DNA from: Carettochelys insculpta
Taxonomy: Eukaryota > Chordata > Testudines > Carettochelyidae
Assembly: GCF_033958435.1 (NCBI RefSeq)
Contig: NC_134141.1
Span: 104,015,001 to 104,079,000, forward strand
Length of the DNA: 64,000 nt
Direction of reading: 5' to 3'
Made by a program: the position numbers and the translations under genes. The notes under the pieces are model-generated. The model was not told where the DNA came from. It ran no database searches and worked only from the letters and a program-made list of their open reading frames with translations. This document shows, in pieces, positions 8,961 through 19,467 of the stretch (positions are counted from its first letter, which is position 1; each line of letters starts with the position of its first letter).

Positions 8961-11900
8961 ATTTAACATAAAGTCATACATCACTTCTTCTCTCCTAACC
9001 CTCTTTCTTTACTTTGTGCATAGTGATGAATCAGGTATTTGTTATATTTGAAAAAAAATCATAAATACACAGGTAATACAGTGAGCATCCTGAGTGCTAT
9101 ATTTGGACCCAGCGGAGAAGAAGCTGATAGAAACCCAGCTGCCTTCTGTGAAGACTTTGTTGTTCTGGAAGCAAAACTGAAACCAGCACAAAATTGGGAC
9201 TTCACACTGAGGTTGGGGCAGCGCTCACACACTTACGGGGAGCAACCAGACCAAGGGCATCTCCTTATGAGCTGGGCCATGGTGGCTAATCCCCACTAGG
9301 GGCATACACAAAACAGGGTTTGGGGCACTACCCTGGGGGCCACCCCCTCAAGGAGTTCGACAGCGATGCTGATTGGAGACTGGAACTAGCGAGCAAATGG
9401 AGGGATCCAGACATGATTCTAGTGTTATGATTAGCTTCCCTTGTTGTGGGAGCCTTCAATAATCGTCAGATTATCAGTGGGGTGCAAATGACTGTGTTGG
9501 GGTGTCACCCAGTGGGAATCCTGGAAGTAATTTGACTATTAAAACTCACAGCTTGGTTAAAACCCATATGATGTGTCCTTCCATGCTGTGAGCACACCAG
9601 TGGTGCCTTACACTAGTATAGCTTTTTCCAGATTGGGAACCAAAATAAATCATTCAGATATAACTGAATCAACACTAGGACATTTGCCAGTGTAACTATT
9701 TTGACGAACTCCTAACTAACTGATACAGTTGGCCCTCAGTAGTGCACGCTACATATGCAGCATTGCATGTATGCATAATATACACGCAGTATTGTTGCAG
9801 TCATGTTGATTGCAGGATATTAAAGAGACAGGATGGGTGAGGTAATACCTCTTAATGAACCAACTTCTGTTGGTCAGCAAGAGAGACGAGCTTTACAGGT
9901 TACACAAAGCTCTTCTGGACACTTCTCTACTGGTTATCTAGTTATACTGGTAACAGTTAAGTGTAAAGCATCTCTGGAACAAACTGATAACATGGCTACT
10001 TTTGATTATCACACGAAAAAGATATCATCCAGACCATCATTAGGAGCCCTGTATATATTTAATATGTTTTCCGAGATTACCTAAGTAATGTGCAATGTAT
10101 TGTCATCAGCATGTTTGTTTTCATGACTTTGTTGTATATAAGAAAGTGGTTTTAGATCATTTCAGTGCTCATTACAATCATCTGAATTTCCAGTTTCAGA
10201 TTACTGACACTGATCATTTCAACACCTGCCTGAAATGTTTGTTTTCTTTGTGTGCTTTACTCTCCATGGCACCTCAGAGCAGCCACATGAATAATAGCTA
10301 ATGCTCCTTCAGCTCATGTATGATTTATTAAGTGACACAAGTACAGGAGATTACATTTAATTTATTGTATGTTTTTGTTCTTCAATTATAAATGTCAGAA
10401 GATTAAACAGAATGCATATTAATCTTCATTTAGATACCGATTTTTCCATAAATTAAAATTATTGTAGTGGTGATCTGTTTATCAAAAAAGGGATTAAATC
10501 CCTGGAGCTGATGCTTGTTAACAAGGAAGTCCTTTTACTCCACTCTGGAAGTGTAAAAGAGCTGTTAAGTAGATGTAAGTTACAGCTGCAACTATTTTAA
10601 GAATGCTTTACACTGCTAGAATTGTGTGAATGGGTCTTACTGTAAATAAGAATCAGGTCCATGGTGTTTAGTATTGCTTGAGCTGGTTCCTCATCAAATT
10701 CAGCCCTTCATCTACACCAGTATTTTAAATGTTCTGCTTTTTACGCCTTGTTGGTGCAATTTAGCCCCTGAAGTTAAAGTGATGATAAATGTAGGAAGAA
10801 TTTGACCCTCCTCAATAAGACAGAAGTAATATTTTACCCATTTATTTTAAAAGGATATTTTTCTCCTGCAAGTCATCCCTACCACTACTATTTAGCATGT
10901 TAGGATGCCTTTGGCACATCCTTGTTTCCCATGGTTTAGAATTCAGTTTAATGGAAACTCTGCCACCAGCTATAGTAGTGATAAGAGCCATGACAAAAGA
11001 GATTTCCAACCCACCCATCAGATTTCCATACTGTGGTCAAGTATTCAACACTTGTCTATTGCCTACATATAAATCAACAAAACATCTAGTTTGAAAGGTC
11101 AGGGGATTTTTCTTTTGTTAGAAGTTGGGAGTCTGTTTAGCTCTTGCTACAGCTATTACATAACTGCTCCTTTTAGCCGACAAACAAAAGGTCACTTAGA
11201 GGGTAGGTTGACGTGGCTGGCCCAGTGTGAAGTAAACATACATGGCTCAGCCAATACAGCACAACACTGTAAGATTCCCTGACAATTCTGGGTTTGTGAA
11301 AGCAGATCCTTCGCAATTTGTAACAGGAGCAACCTTCAGATAAACTCAAAGTGAAAGCAGCTTATTTGAAGCCTGAGTTTAGGAAAATGTACTTTTGAAA
11401 TCTTGGCCTAAATCTGCCCCTCCTCCATCCAGTGGGCTTTGTTTCAAGATCTTCCAGTTGTAGCAACTGGGTTTTGTACTATTTCATGTCATTTGACTCC
11501 CCCTGCTCCACCTTGTCCATAGGTAAAGCCCCCCCAGTGACATTGGATAAGATGGGTAACATGATCCTCTGCCCACCTTATACTTGCTTTGGCCTCTGCT
11601 TCAGCTGAAGTCATGGTGCAATTTCTCCTCAAGCAGTCACTGTCCCCTACTAATAGCTCTTGCTTCCAACCCATCTACCAGTTTCTAAGCATACACCTAT
11701 GAGATCTGAGGTTGCCTTAACCATAAAAATACCAGTCAAGGCAGCAGAAACAACTTAAGCAGCTGGGCGAGCTAGGGACACCTGTCCCTAACACTGCACT
11801 CACATGCAGAGGACAACTTCTCACGAGCCAGTAGAACCAATAGTGCTGTCCTCCCAGCCACATAGCCTTTGGGAAAGAAACTGTAGAAGCAGCATAAGCA

Positions 11901-12373
11901 AGGACCAATGATCACTGAAAACATATTCTACAGTTTTGACTGGACGGTTTCTGCCCTGTGTTGATTAGCCAGTCGCTCCAGCCTACCCCCTGTTCCCACT
12001 CTGTTTCAAGTTCCTTCACCTTAGCCTTGCTCCACACTCATCCCTCCTACGTCCCTCCCCTTTCCTCCTCTCACAAGTTCTGTGTCCTGTGTCCATCTCC
12101 CTTCCCTTGTCTCTGTTTTTAGCTAATTCCCTCCTAATCATCTCAGCCTATCTTCCAGTAAGAATCTTGGGATTAACATGACATTTATTGCCATCACATC
12201 ATTCACTCCACTTTTATGTTTTAGCCTATGTGCCCTCCCCTGGTATCTGTCTTGCCTGTGTAGAATATAAACTCTTCAGGAGAGGGACTATGTGCTCCTG
12301 CATTTGGGCAGTACCTGGCACAATGGTGTGCCAGTCTGGGTTAATCCCTAAAAACTACTGTAATAAACATAAT
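8961..12373. other. Non-coding interval with one short repeat-like piece
   Basis: At 9823-9920 the text GGTGAGGTAATACCTCTTAA, then CCAACTTCTGTTGGTCAGC and ACACAAAGCTCTTCTGGACA, resembles a common turtle/reptile interspersed repeat, possibly a Penelope-like terminal segment. The rest is AT-rich with no coding signal or structured repeat that I can identify. Confidence 0.35.
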
Positions 12374-12796
12374 GGTCGCATCTATATTACAGCAGTGTTT
12401 CAAAAGATGAGCTTCCAGAAGGTCGTCTTTTGAAAGAATACATCCACACACAAAAAAAGTAGATCGAAAGATCAAGCCACTCTTTCTATAGAAAGCATCC
12501 ACACAGCCCCCACTCTTTAGAAAGAAAGGGCCAGGGACGGAAAAAATCCAGCGCCACGAGGACTGCTTTTTTAAAAAAAGGTCCAGCAGAGTGTCTACAC
12601 ACACTTTTTTTTTTCCAAACGAAGTGTTTGAAAGGAGGCTCTCTTCCTGATCGGGGAGTGGAAGAGGGCTTCTGGAAGAAGAGCTACATTCTTTCAATTT
12701 CGGATTGAAAGAGCACATTTTGTGGGTGGACACACTGTGTCTTCTTTCAAAAAAGGGCATGATTTTCTGAAAGAACTTGCTAGTGTAGAGGAGGTC
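12374..12796. mobile_element. DNA-transposon MITE with CTTTCGAAAG-type palindromic blocks
   Basis: The segment is built of imperfect CTTTC/GAAAG inverted blocks. Its ends are GGTCGCATCTATATTAC and GCTAGTGTAGAGGAGGTC, which are inverted relatives of a GGCC.CATCTACAC-type terminus. Internal phrases such as GTGTCTACACACACTTTT and GGTGGACACACTGTGTCTTC repeat the terminal motif. The longest open frame (minus, 139 codons) follows the repeat and has no protein family signature, so I treat it as incidental. Confidence 0.6.
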
Positions 12797-13283
12797 ATTA
12801 GGAGCAGATTTTCGTGGAAGAGCTAGAGAAAGAAAACAGTAAAATATAACAAGAGATATAACATAGATGTAAATATATATAATACAACAACAAACATAAA
12901 ACTCATAGTCAATGCTATAGTGTTCTGGGGCACATCATCCCATTCTAAATCAATTAGTGAAAACAAAGCTGTTACATTGTAACCAAAGGCTGCATTTCAG
13001 AAGATTAGCATAACTGGAGGCAACACATTTTTTTTCCATGAAAGAGTATATCATGTGGCCTTAACATTGGTGGCAATTAATACTATAGTAAGGGTTGAAA
13101 AACTTAACTGCCATAATAAAACACTATTCTCTCTCTCAGAAATGTCTCAGGAATTCTCCTTTTGAATTGAGACTTTCCATGCTTGAACGCAGTCAGAACA
13201 TGAACTTTGTGGTCTGAAATGTTCAGCAACATCTGTTCTGCTTTTTCCAGTTAGATGATATTATTATACTTTTCCAATATGGA

Positions 13284-13316
<33 letters not shown>

Positions 13317-14416
13317 TTTAAAAAGCAAACATATTCTTCAAAGTATTACTGAAAATAATCAAAGATTAAATTTTCAGATACTGACATACACTGTGCATGT
13401 AAATCAAAGGAGCAGTTTTGATAATATTTAAGCACTCCACATCATGAATGCAGATCAAGGTCTTAGGCCTTGAAGTGGTGTAAACAAACTTGAGTACAAA
13501 ACTGAGCTTGCAGTTGTTTTTGACTGAAAAATATGTTTCATTTAAGTGCAGTGCTGATAACTTAGCTCTAAAAATTACAAGTTTGCAGCTGCTGCAACAG
13601 AGTGAAGAACAGATTCCTGATAAATTTGGAAGAGGTGGAGTTTAAATTGCAAGATCATATAGATTTTAAGATATCTGTATGCAGTGGACACAAGGAAAGA
13701 TACAGTTCAAACTGCATGGAGTAGAACAATGTGCATTTGTGAAATCCTATAGTGCCTCAGTCAGAGCTTCATGTTTTCTCTCTCATTTCTTCTGCCCTCT
13801 TTCACAATGTCACCATATTGAGATATTATTGGCTGACATAGCATAAGACTTACAGACTTTTAATTCTCAATATTTATCTTAAATCCCCAATTCCCGGAGG
13901 CATGTGAATACATAGGAATCTCAGCTTTCACTGTTTAAAAAAGGAAGTTTCTAGCCTTCATTATGGTTGAGAAAAGTTTGAAAATGTGAGCTGAGTGTGC
14001 CCTAGATGCTCAAAAAACAGAAGGCAAATCCAAAGAACTCCACATGTATTATTATTTTTAAATCACTTCCTGTTGTAAGACAATATCATGATTTTAGAGA
14101 GCCTGACCTGGAATTCCTGAATGTTTGAGCCTGGCAGTGCTGCTTTCTTTTCCTCTCTTAGAAACATGAAATGAAGCACCAATATCTATATTTTAATGTC
14201 AAAGGCAAGTCTTGGCAGGTCACCAGTAAATCCATTGGCACATACACAACAACATAAATTCAGATATACTGTTGAACATGGCTCTCTGTTCTGTGTTTGT
14301 ACAGGGCCTGCCACCAGGGGAGTTCTAGTCCATGACCTTGGCCCCTGGGCATTTCCACAACACAAATAATAAAATAAATAATAACCCTGCCATCCTATAA
14401 CCCACTCACACTCTGG
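12797..14416. other. Non-coding interval
   Basis: AT-rich DNA without recognisable genes, apart from a microsatellite at 13283-13315. Confidence 0.4.
13283..13315 (+). repeat. Compound microsatellite (TG)n(AG)n
   Basis: A run of TG dinucleotides passes directly into a run of GA dinucleotides. Confidence 0.95.
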
Positions 14417-15126
14417 GGCTGCGTCTACACGTGCACGCTACTTCGAAGTAGCGGCAGTAACTTCGAAATAGCGCCCGTCACGTCTACACGTGTTGGGCGC
14501 TATTTCGAAGTTGAAATCGACGTTAGGCGGCAAGACGTCGAAGTCGCTAACCCCATGAGCAGATGGGAATAGCGCCCTACTTCGACGTTCAACATCGAAG
14601 CAGGGACGTGTAGACGATCCGCGTCCCGCAACATCGAAATAGCGGGGTCCTCCATGGCGGCCATCAGCTGGGGGGTTGAGAGATACTCTCTCTCCAGCCC
14701 TTGCGGGGCTCTGTGGTCACCGTGGGCAGCAGCCCTTAGCCCAGGGCTTCTGGCTGCTGCTGCTGCAGCTGGGGGTCCGTGCTGCATATACAGGGTCTGC
14801 AACTAGTTGTTGGCTCTGTGTATCTTGCACTGTTTAATGAAAGTGTGTCTGGGAGGGGCCCTTTAAGGGAGCGACTTGCTGTTGAGTCCGCCCCGTGACC
14901 CTGTCTGCAGCTGTGCCTGGCTCTCCTATTTCGATGTGTGCTACTTTGGCGTGTAGACGTTCCCTCGCTGTGCCTATTTCGATGTTGGGCTGAGCAACGT
15001 CGAAGCTGAACATCGACGTTGCCAGCCCTGGAGGACGTGTAGACGTTATTCATCGAAATAGCCTATTTCGATGTCGCAACATCGAAATAAGCTATTTCGA
15101 AGTTGGGTGCACGTGTAGACGTAGCC
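14417..15126 (-). mobile_element. Non-autonomous Harbinger-type element (deletion derivative), TSD TGG
   Basis: The ends GGCTGCGTCTACACG and CGTGTAGACGTAGCC are inverted repeats, flanked by TGG at 14414-14416 and 15127-15129. A 3-bp duplication fits the PIF/Harbinger superfamily. Both end regions match, in reverse orientation, the ends of the 3.07 kb element at 18284-21351. This includes the block CTCCATGGCGGCCATCAGCT and the block with CCCTTTAAGGGAGCG. The middle, including both genes, is absent. A nine-base motif (CGTCTACAC or its complement) occurs six times, at 14422, 14481, 14608, 14951, 15037 and 15113. Confidence 0.85.
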
Positions 15127-15134
15127 TGGGTGTG

Positions 15135-15335
15135 AAGTATCAGAGGGGTAGCCATGTTAGTCTGGATCTGTAACAGAAACGAAGGGTCCTGTGGCACCTT
15201 ATAGACTAACAGAAAAGTTTTGAGCATGAGCCCATGACCAGCATCAGATGAAGTGAGTCTGTGCTCACGAAAGCTCATGCTCAAAACTTTTCTGTTAGTC
15301 TCAAAGGTGCCACAGGACCGTTTGTTGCTGTTACT
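15135..15335. mobile_element. Short Penelope-like hairpin insertion, 9-bp target duplication
   Basis: It is flanked by CTGGGTGTG at 15126-15134 and 15336-15344. It begins with the terminal block TCAGAGGGGTAGCCATGTTA, shared with the insertion at 32729. It contains two near-complementary arms (about 15185-15230 and 15273-15319) around GCACCTTATAGACTAACAG. There is no coding sequence. Its first flanking C is the last base of the neighbouring Harbinger element, so this insertion came later. Confidence 0.8.
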
Positions 15336-15536
15336 CTGGGTGTGGTGCACTGTACCGTCTAGCAGCACCAAGATTTCATCATAGGAAAGAAATTATTGAG
15401 TCTGTTCTACAGCCTTATCTACTAGTCAGCTGACTTTTAGCTCATGCAGTAATGGCTCATACACTAAGCTCCAGGTTTGCTTCTACCCACAGATGACCAG
15501 GGTCTGCCAGCATTTCAAGCGAGGGCTTTCAATTGA

Positions 15537-15597
15537 CAGCAAGCAGTACGGTAACACCTTCAAGACTAACCATTTTAACACAGCTACCCCTCTGACA
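15537..15597. mobile_element. 61-bp Penelope-like micro-insertion, 11-bp target duplication
   Basis: The 11-mer CTTTCAATTGA occurs immediately before (15526-15536) and after (15598-15608) this 61-bp piece. The piece contains CACCTTCAAGACTAAC and ends in the terminal block GCTACCCCTCTGACA, the complement of TCAGAGGGGTAGC seen at the other Penelope-like insertions. It is a very short, 5'-truncated insertion. Confidence 0.75.
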
Positions 15598-15941
15598 CTT
15601 TCAATTGAGAAGTCTCTGAAGCTTGGAGTGTGTTTTCTCAGATCAGGGAGGTATGTAACCCACACACTTTCTTGGTGTGGTGCACTATCCCATCTAATGG
15701 CAGTGGGACACTTACAGAGAGAATAACGAGTCCTCTCTGCAGCCTCAGCTACAAGCCAGCTGCCTTCTAACTCATGCAGTAGAGGCTCAAAGGTTAAGCT
15801 CCAGAGGTCCCAGTTCCAATTCCACCTGTTGGCCTTCCAATCACAAGGCAGAACACTGCATGTCAGATTGGCTCTATGCGGTTCCAGGTGCTGTTTATTT
15901 CTGCTAACTTTGGGAGCAACATGCTTGCAACGCTGTTAGAA

Positions 15942-16908
15942 CAGTGATGGGCAACCTAAGCTAGTGAATGGGCCACATGAGTGGCCCTCCTTCAACTCAA
16001 TGAGCCACAAGATTGTCATAACCAGCACCTCATTTCTAGAAAAAAAGGTGCTGGAACTCCCTGCTGCCCCAAATGGCTCTGCCCACCCCCAGGCTTAACC
16101 CCTGGCAGCCCCAAATCATACCCTCCACCCCAGGATTCACTTACTTACCCAGGAACTCCACATGCAGCCTCCCCCTCCACCCCCTGCAGCTCCTTTGCTG
16201 GACGTTGTTTCCTCTTCACCGCTGCTATGTGGCTCCCCCAGCCCTCCAGCTCTCCCCCGTCCACACGCAGCGCAGCACGGGCAGCTCACAGAACCCTGCC
16301 ATACTAAAAGGGTAGGATTTGATCTAATTGGTTTAACAGCCAGCTTCCTCCTGCCAGCCATTAAACCCATTAAATTGAGTCCTACTCTTTCAGCGCGGCA
16401 GGCAGGGAGCCAGAGAAGTGAGAGGCAGCAGCAGCAGGAGCTGCAAATGGTTCCTTAAAGAGCCACATGTGGCTTGGAACCACACAGAAGGCTTCCAAAA
16501 TGGCAGCAACGGTGAAAAAGGTGCAGGAACTCCATTCCAGTACATTCCCCCAGAAAAAAAGCCCTGGTCATAAGCAAGATGGGTCGGCTGGAATCGTGTA
16601 GTGTTGGTGACTGTGCTTGCATACTTAGAATTTGCGAGGTGTGCTGGTTGAACCCTAGCAGCACTGTGACTAGATGCAGAGGGAGCACCTGGGTCTCTCA
16701 GTCATTGCTGTGTGCAATCAGCATGCACCTCACTTCACCTGCCCTCGCATTAAGTGCACATCACTTTAGTAAAACCAGTAGGAAAAAAACCGTGCAGACA
16801 AAATCCAGCAGAATCTGGCAACCTTGTGCATGGGCAACAGTAAACAAAATGTCTCATGGGCCACACATAGGACCCAAGCATGAGGCCCTCCAGCCTCAGG
16901 TTGTCCTG
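15942..16908. mobile_element. hAT-type element, 8-bp duplication TGTTAGAA, with nested insertion
   Basis: It starts CAGTGATGGGCAACCT and ends AGGTTGTCCTG, inverted relatives. It is flanked by a perfect 8-bp repeat TGTTAGAA (15934-15941 and 16909-16916), the size typical of hAT transposition. Phrases such as GGCCACATGAGTGGCCC are characteristic of its end region. The interior is interrupted at 16023-16566. No transposase frame is present, so it is non-autonomous. Confidence 0.75.
16023..16566. mobile_element. Nested hAT-like insertion inside the hAT element
   Basis: The ends are CAGCACCTCATTTCTAG and, inverted, CAGGGCTTTTTTTCTGG. The flanks GTCATAAC (16015-16022) and GTCATAAG (16567-16574) agree at 7 of 8 bases, as for a slightly mutated 8-bp hAT duplication. 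GGTGCTGGAACTCC near the left and GGTGCAGGAACTCC near the right are direct internal repeats. The interior is Pro/Ser-codon-like C-rich DNA with no recognisable gene. Confidence 0.6.
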
Positions 16909-16916
16909 TGTTAGAA

Positions 16917-18283
16917 CCATCATGCTCTCGTTGCAAAAGGAAACAAGAATGCTAACTGGATTATGGGTCAGCCATATGCCCTTCTCTTTCTAATCAAATC
17001 CCTTGTGCACATTCGATTACATTATTAAAGTACTTTTGTGCAGCGTGGCAGAATCCCATTTGCTGGCCTGCATCACATGTACTGCTCTTCAATCAAGCTC
17101 TTTATGTCCTTTGTCCTCATTAGACTTGTGCAGAAGCACAAGAAGGAGATGCAAAAAAAGTTCAATAGCCAAATTTACGTGGCTAGATCACGAGCACAAA
17201 GCAGCTTCAAATGCTGAGTGGACTCAAATGCAGAATGTAATATACAATTTACATTATCGCTGGAAATTCTACTCTTGCAGGGGCTCCTGCATACATCTGG
17301 AATGTTCACTTCACATCACTATTTTTATTTCATAAGCAGAAATATAACTCCCAAAATTGTCTGTGAAAACAAATGAACTTAGGCCAAAGAAGGTTGGGTT
17401 CGATGCCATGTGAGACCTATAGCTATTACTGGTATGTGACCAAGAAAACTGAATTCAGATTCCTCCTCTGCACTGAAACATTTTCAGCGGTTCGTTCCTC
17501 TTATGGGGTAGGTATACTATGTCATTCCTTGGGAGACGGGAGGGTTATTATAGCCATTCCGTTGAGTACAAATAACCATCATTTTCTCAGGCTGGCATGC
17601 CCTCCTGGTCAGAGTAATAGGACTTTCCTTCAGTGCAGGGCAGTAAAGCCCAGTGGCATGGACCAATGGGCTTGGCCTTAAAGGAAAGGCAGTGTGGCCC
17701 AACAGCCCAAGTTAATGGTGTGGCCTGATGGCCCAAGGTGAGTGGGCTGCCACCCAGAGACGGGTTGCTCGCCAGGAAAAGGAGACCCAGGTCCTCCCAA
17801 CTCCACCTGCTACCAGCCGAGGGCTCTGACAGGAGTAAATGTATCTGCTACTAGGTCAGAAAGGGATTCACCCAAAACACACTGACTTGGTTCTCAGTTT
17901 CACAGCTGAAATAACGTCTATTTCCCCTGGCGACCATCCTACCTTGTCTTCCTGTGCTGTAGTCCAAAAGTCCTTGTGGGCGGGTATTGATCAGCAAAGC
18001 TCCCAGTGACTCCTTCCCCTTGTAGGCTTCCACAGGCAGCCAGGTATTTGCCTGGATCTTGGTGCACCTGGCCCCCCCTGTCTTGGTCTGTGGCTGCTCC
18101 CAGATAGAAGTCTGCAACATGCATCCTCGCTTCCTCAGCAGTCTGCCCAGACAGAGCTGGGCTGCTCCTTTGCATAGTGTGATTCCAGCTGGAGCATGCC
18201 CAGCAGGAATGAGGAGTGTGTGACTTTCTCAGCCCACAAACCCTTTCCAGTCCAGTACAGGGCAGGCATATCCCTCACACAAG
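16917..18283. other. Non-coding interval, nothing recognised
   Basis: Mixed-composition DNA. All open frames are about 100 codons or shorter and lack motifs. Confidence 0.4.
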
Positions 18284-18639
18284 AGCTACGTCTACACTGG
18301 GATGCTACATCGAAATAGCTTATTTCGATGTAGCGAAATCGAAATAAACTATTTCGACAAATAGCGTCTACACATCGTCCAGGGCTGGTGCCGTCGACAT
18401 TCAACGTCGATGTTGGACAGCACTACATCGAAGTAGGCGCTGCAGGGGAGCGTCTACACACCAAAGCGGCCCAAATCGAAATAAGGGTGCCAGGAACAGC
18501 TGCAGACAGGGTCACAGGGCGGACTAGCACTTCTGGGGCAACAGCAAGCCGCTCCCTTAAAGTGCCCCGCCCAGACACACTCAGCCTGCACAGCACGCGG
18601 TCTGCAGAGCCACAAGCACGCACACCCCGTGTAAGCAGC

Positions 18640-19125
18640 ATGGACCCCCAGCAGCAGCAGCAGCAGCCAGAGACCCACACACCCGCCCCTGGAGGAGCAG
18701 CGGTTGCCCTGCTCAGTGCCATGCAGGAGGCAGATGACTATCTTTTATTTGAGGAAGATGAGCTGTCCTCCGGGGATGAGGAAGCAGCCCCAGACCTTGC
18801 TGCCCTCCCAGCGCCCCCCCGCTGCACACGCTGCCGGCTGTGGAGATACCCCACGAGCACGGACTGGTGGGAGCGGCTGGTGCTCGGCGAGTGGGACAAT
18901 GACCGCTGGCTCCGGAACTTCCAAATGAGCCAGCAGACATTTCTGGAGCTCTGCCAGTGGCTCACCCCTGCCTTACGGCACCAGGACACCCCCATGCGAC
19001 ATGCTCTCACCGTGGAGAAACGGGTCGGCATCACTGTCTGGAAGCTGGCCACTCCAGACAGCTACCGATCCGTAGGGCAGCAGTTCGGCGTGGGCAAGGC
19101 CACCATCGGGGCTGTCCTCATGGAG
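18640..19125 (+). pseudogene. HARBI1-like transposase, first exon only (162 codons)
   Basis: The frame opens MDPQQQQQQPE and has an acidic stretch (EEDELSSGDEE, about residues 46-56). It then carries the N-terminal domain of Harbinger transposases: FQMSQQTFLELCQWL (about residues 95-109), VEKRVGITVWKLATPDSYRS (about 124-143) and FGVGKATIGAVLMEV. That domain precedes the DDE nuclease. The exon ends at GAG|GTAAGAG (19125/19126), a good donor in phase 0. The DDE exon that should follow is not in the element, so no active transposase can be made. The start at 18640 is chosen because it follows AGC and begins the polyglutamine N-terminus; the frame is open upstream to 18388. Confidence 0.8.
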
Positions 19126-19467
19126 GTAAGAGGACTCAGAGTGAGGGGAGAGAGTCCGGGGGGAGGGGGGAGCCTGGAGGAGGAGCCCTGGGGGGGGAGC
19201 CCTGGAGGGGGGCCAGACACACCCTGCAAACCACTCACCGGTGCAATCCTGCAACCTTGTTATAATTATTAAAACAGAAGAAGAAGGGGGGAACTATGTA
19301 CATGGAGAGGCAGGTACAAAACAGGGGTAGAACAAAAACTATTTACAAAGATGGGGGGAATAAGTCCAAAGGAGGGGGCCTTGGGGGGCAACGTCCTCGG
19401 CCACACACCCCTATTGTCCTGCACCTGGTGTTGGGGGGCACGACCCACGTCTCGGACAGAGGCCCGG

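Noticed and set aside
12341..12760. 139-codon minus frame
   Set aside because: It lies within a MITE rich in CTTTC/GAAAG blocks and has no family signature.
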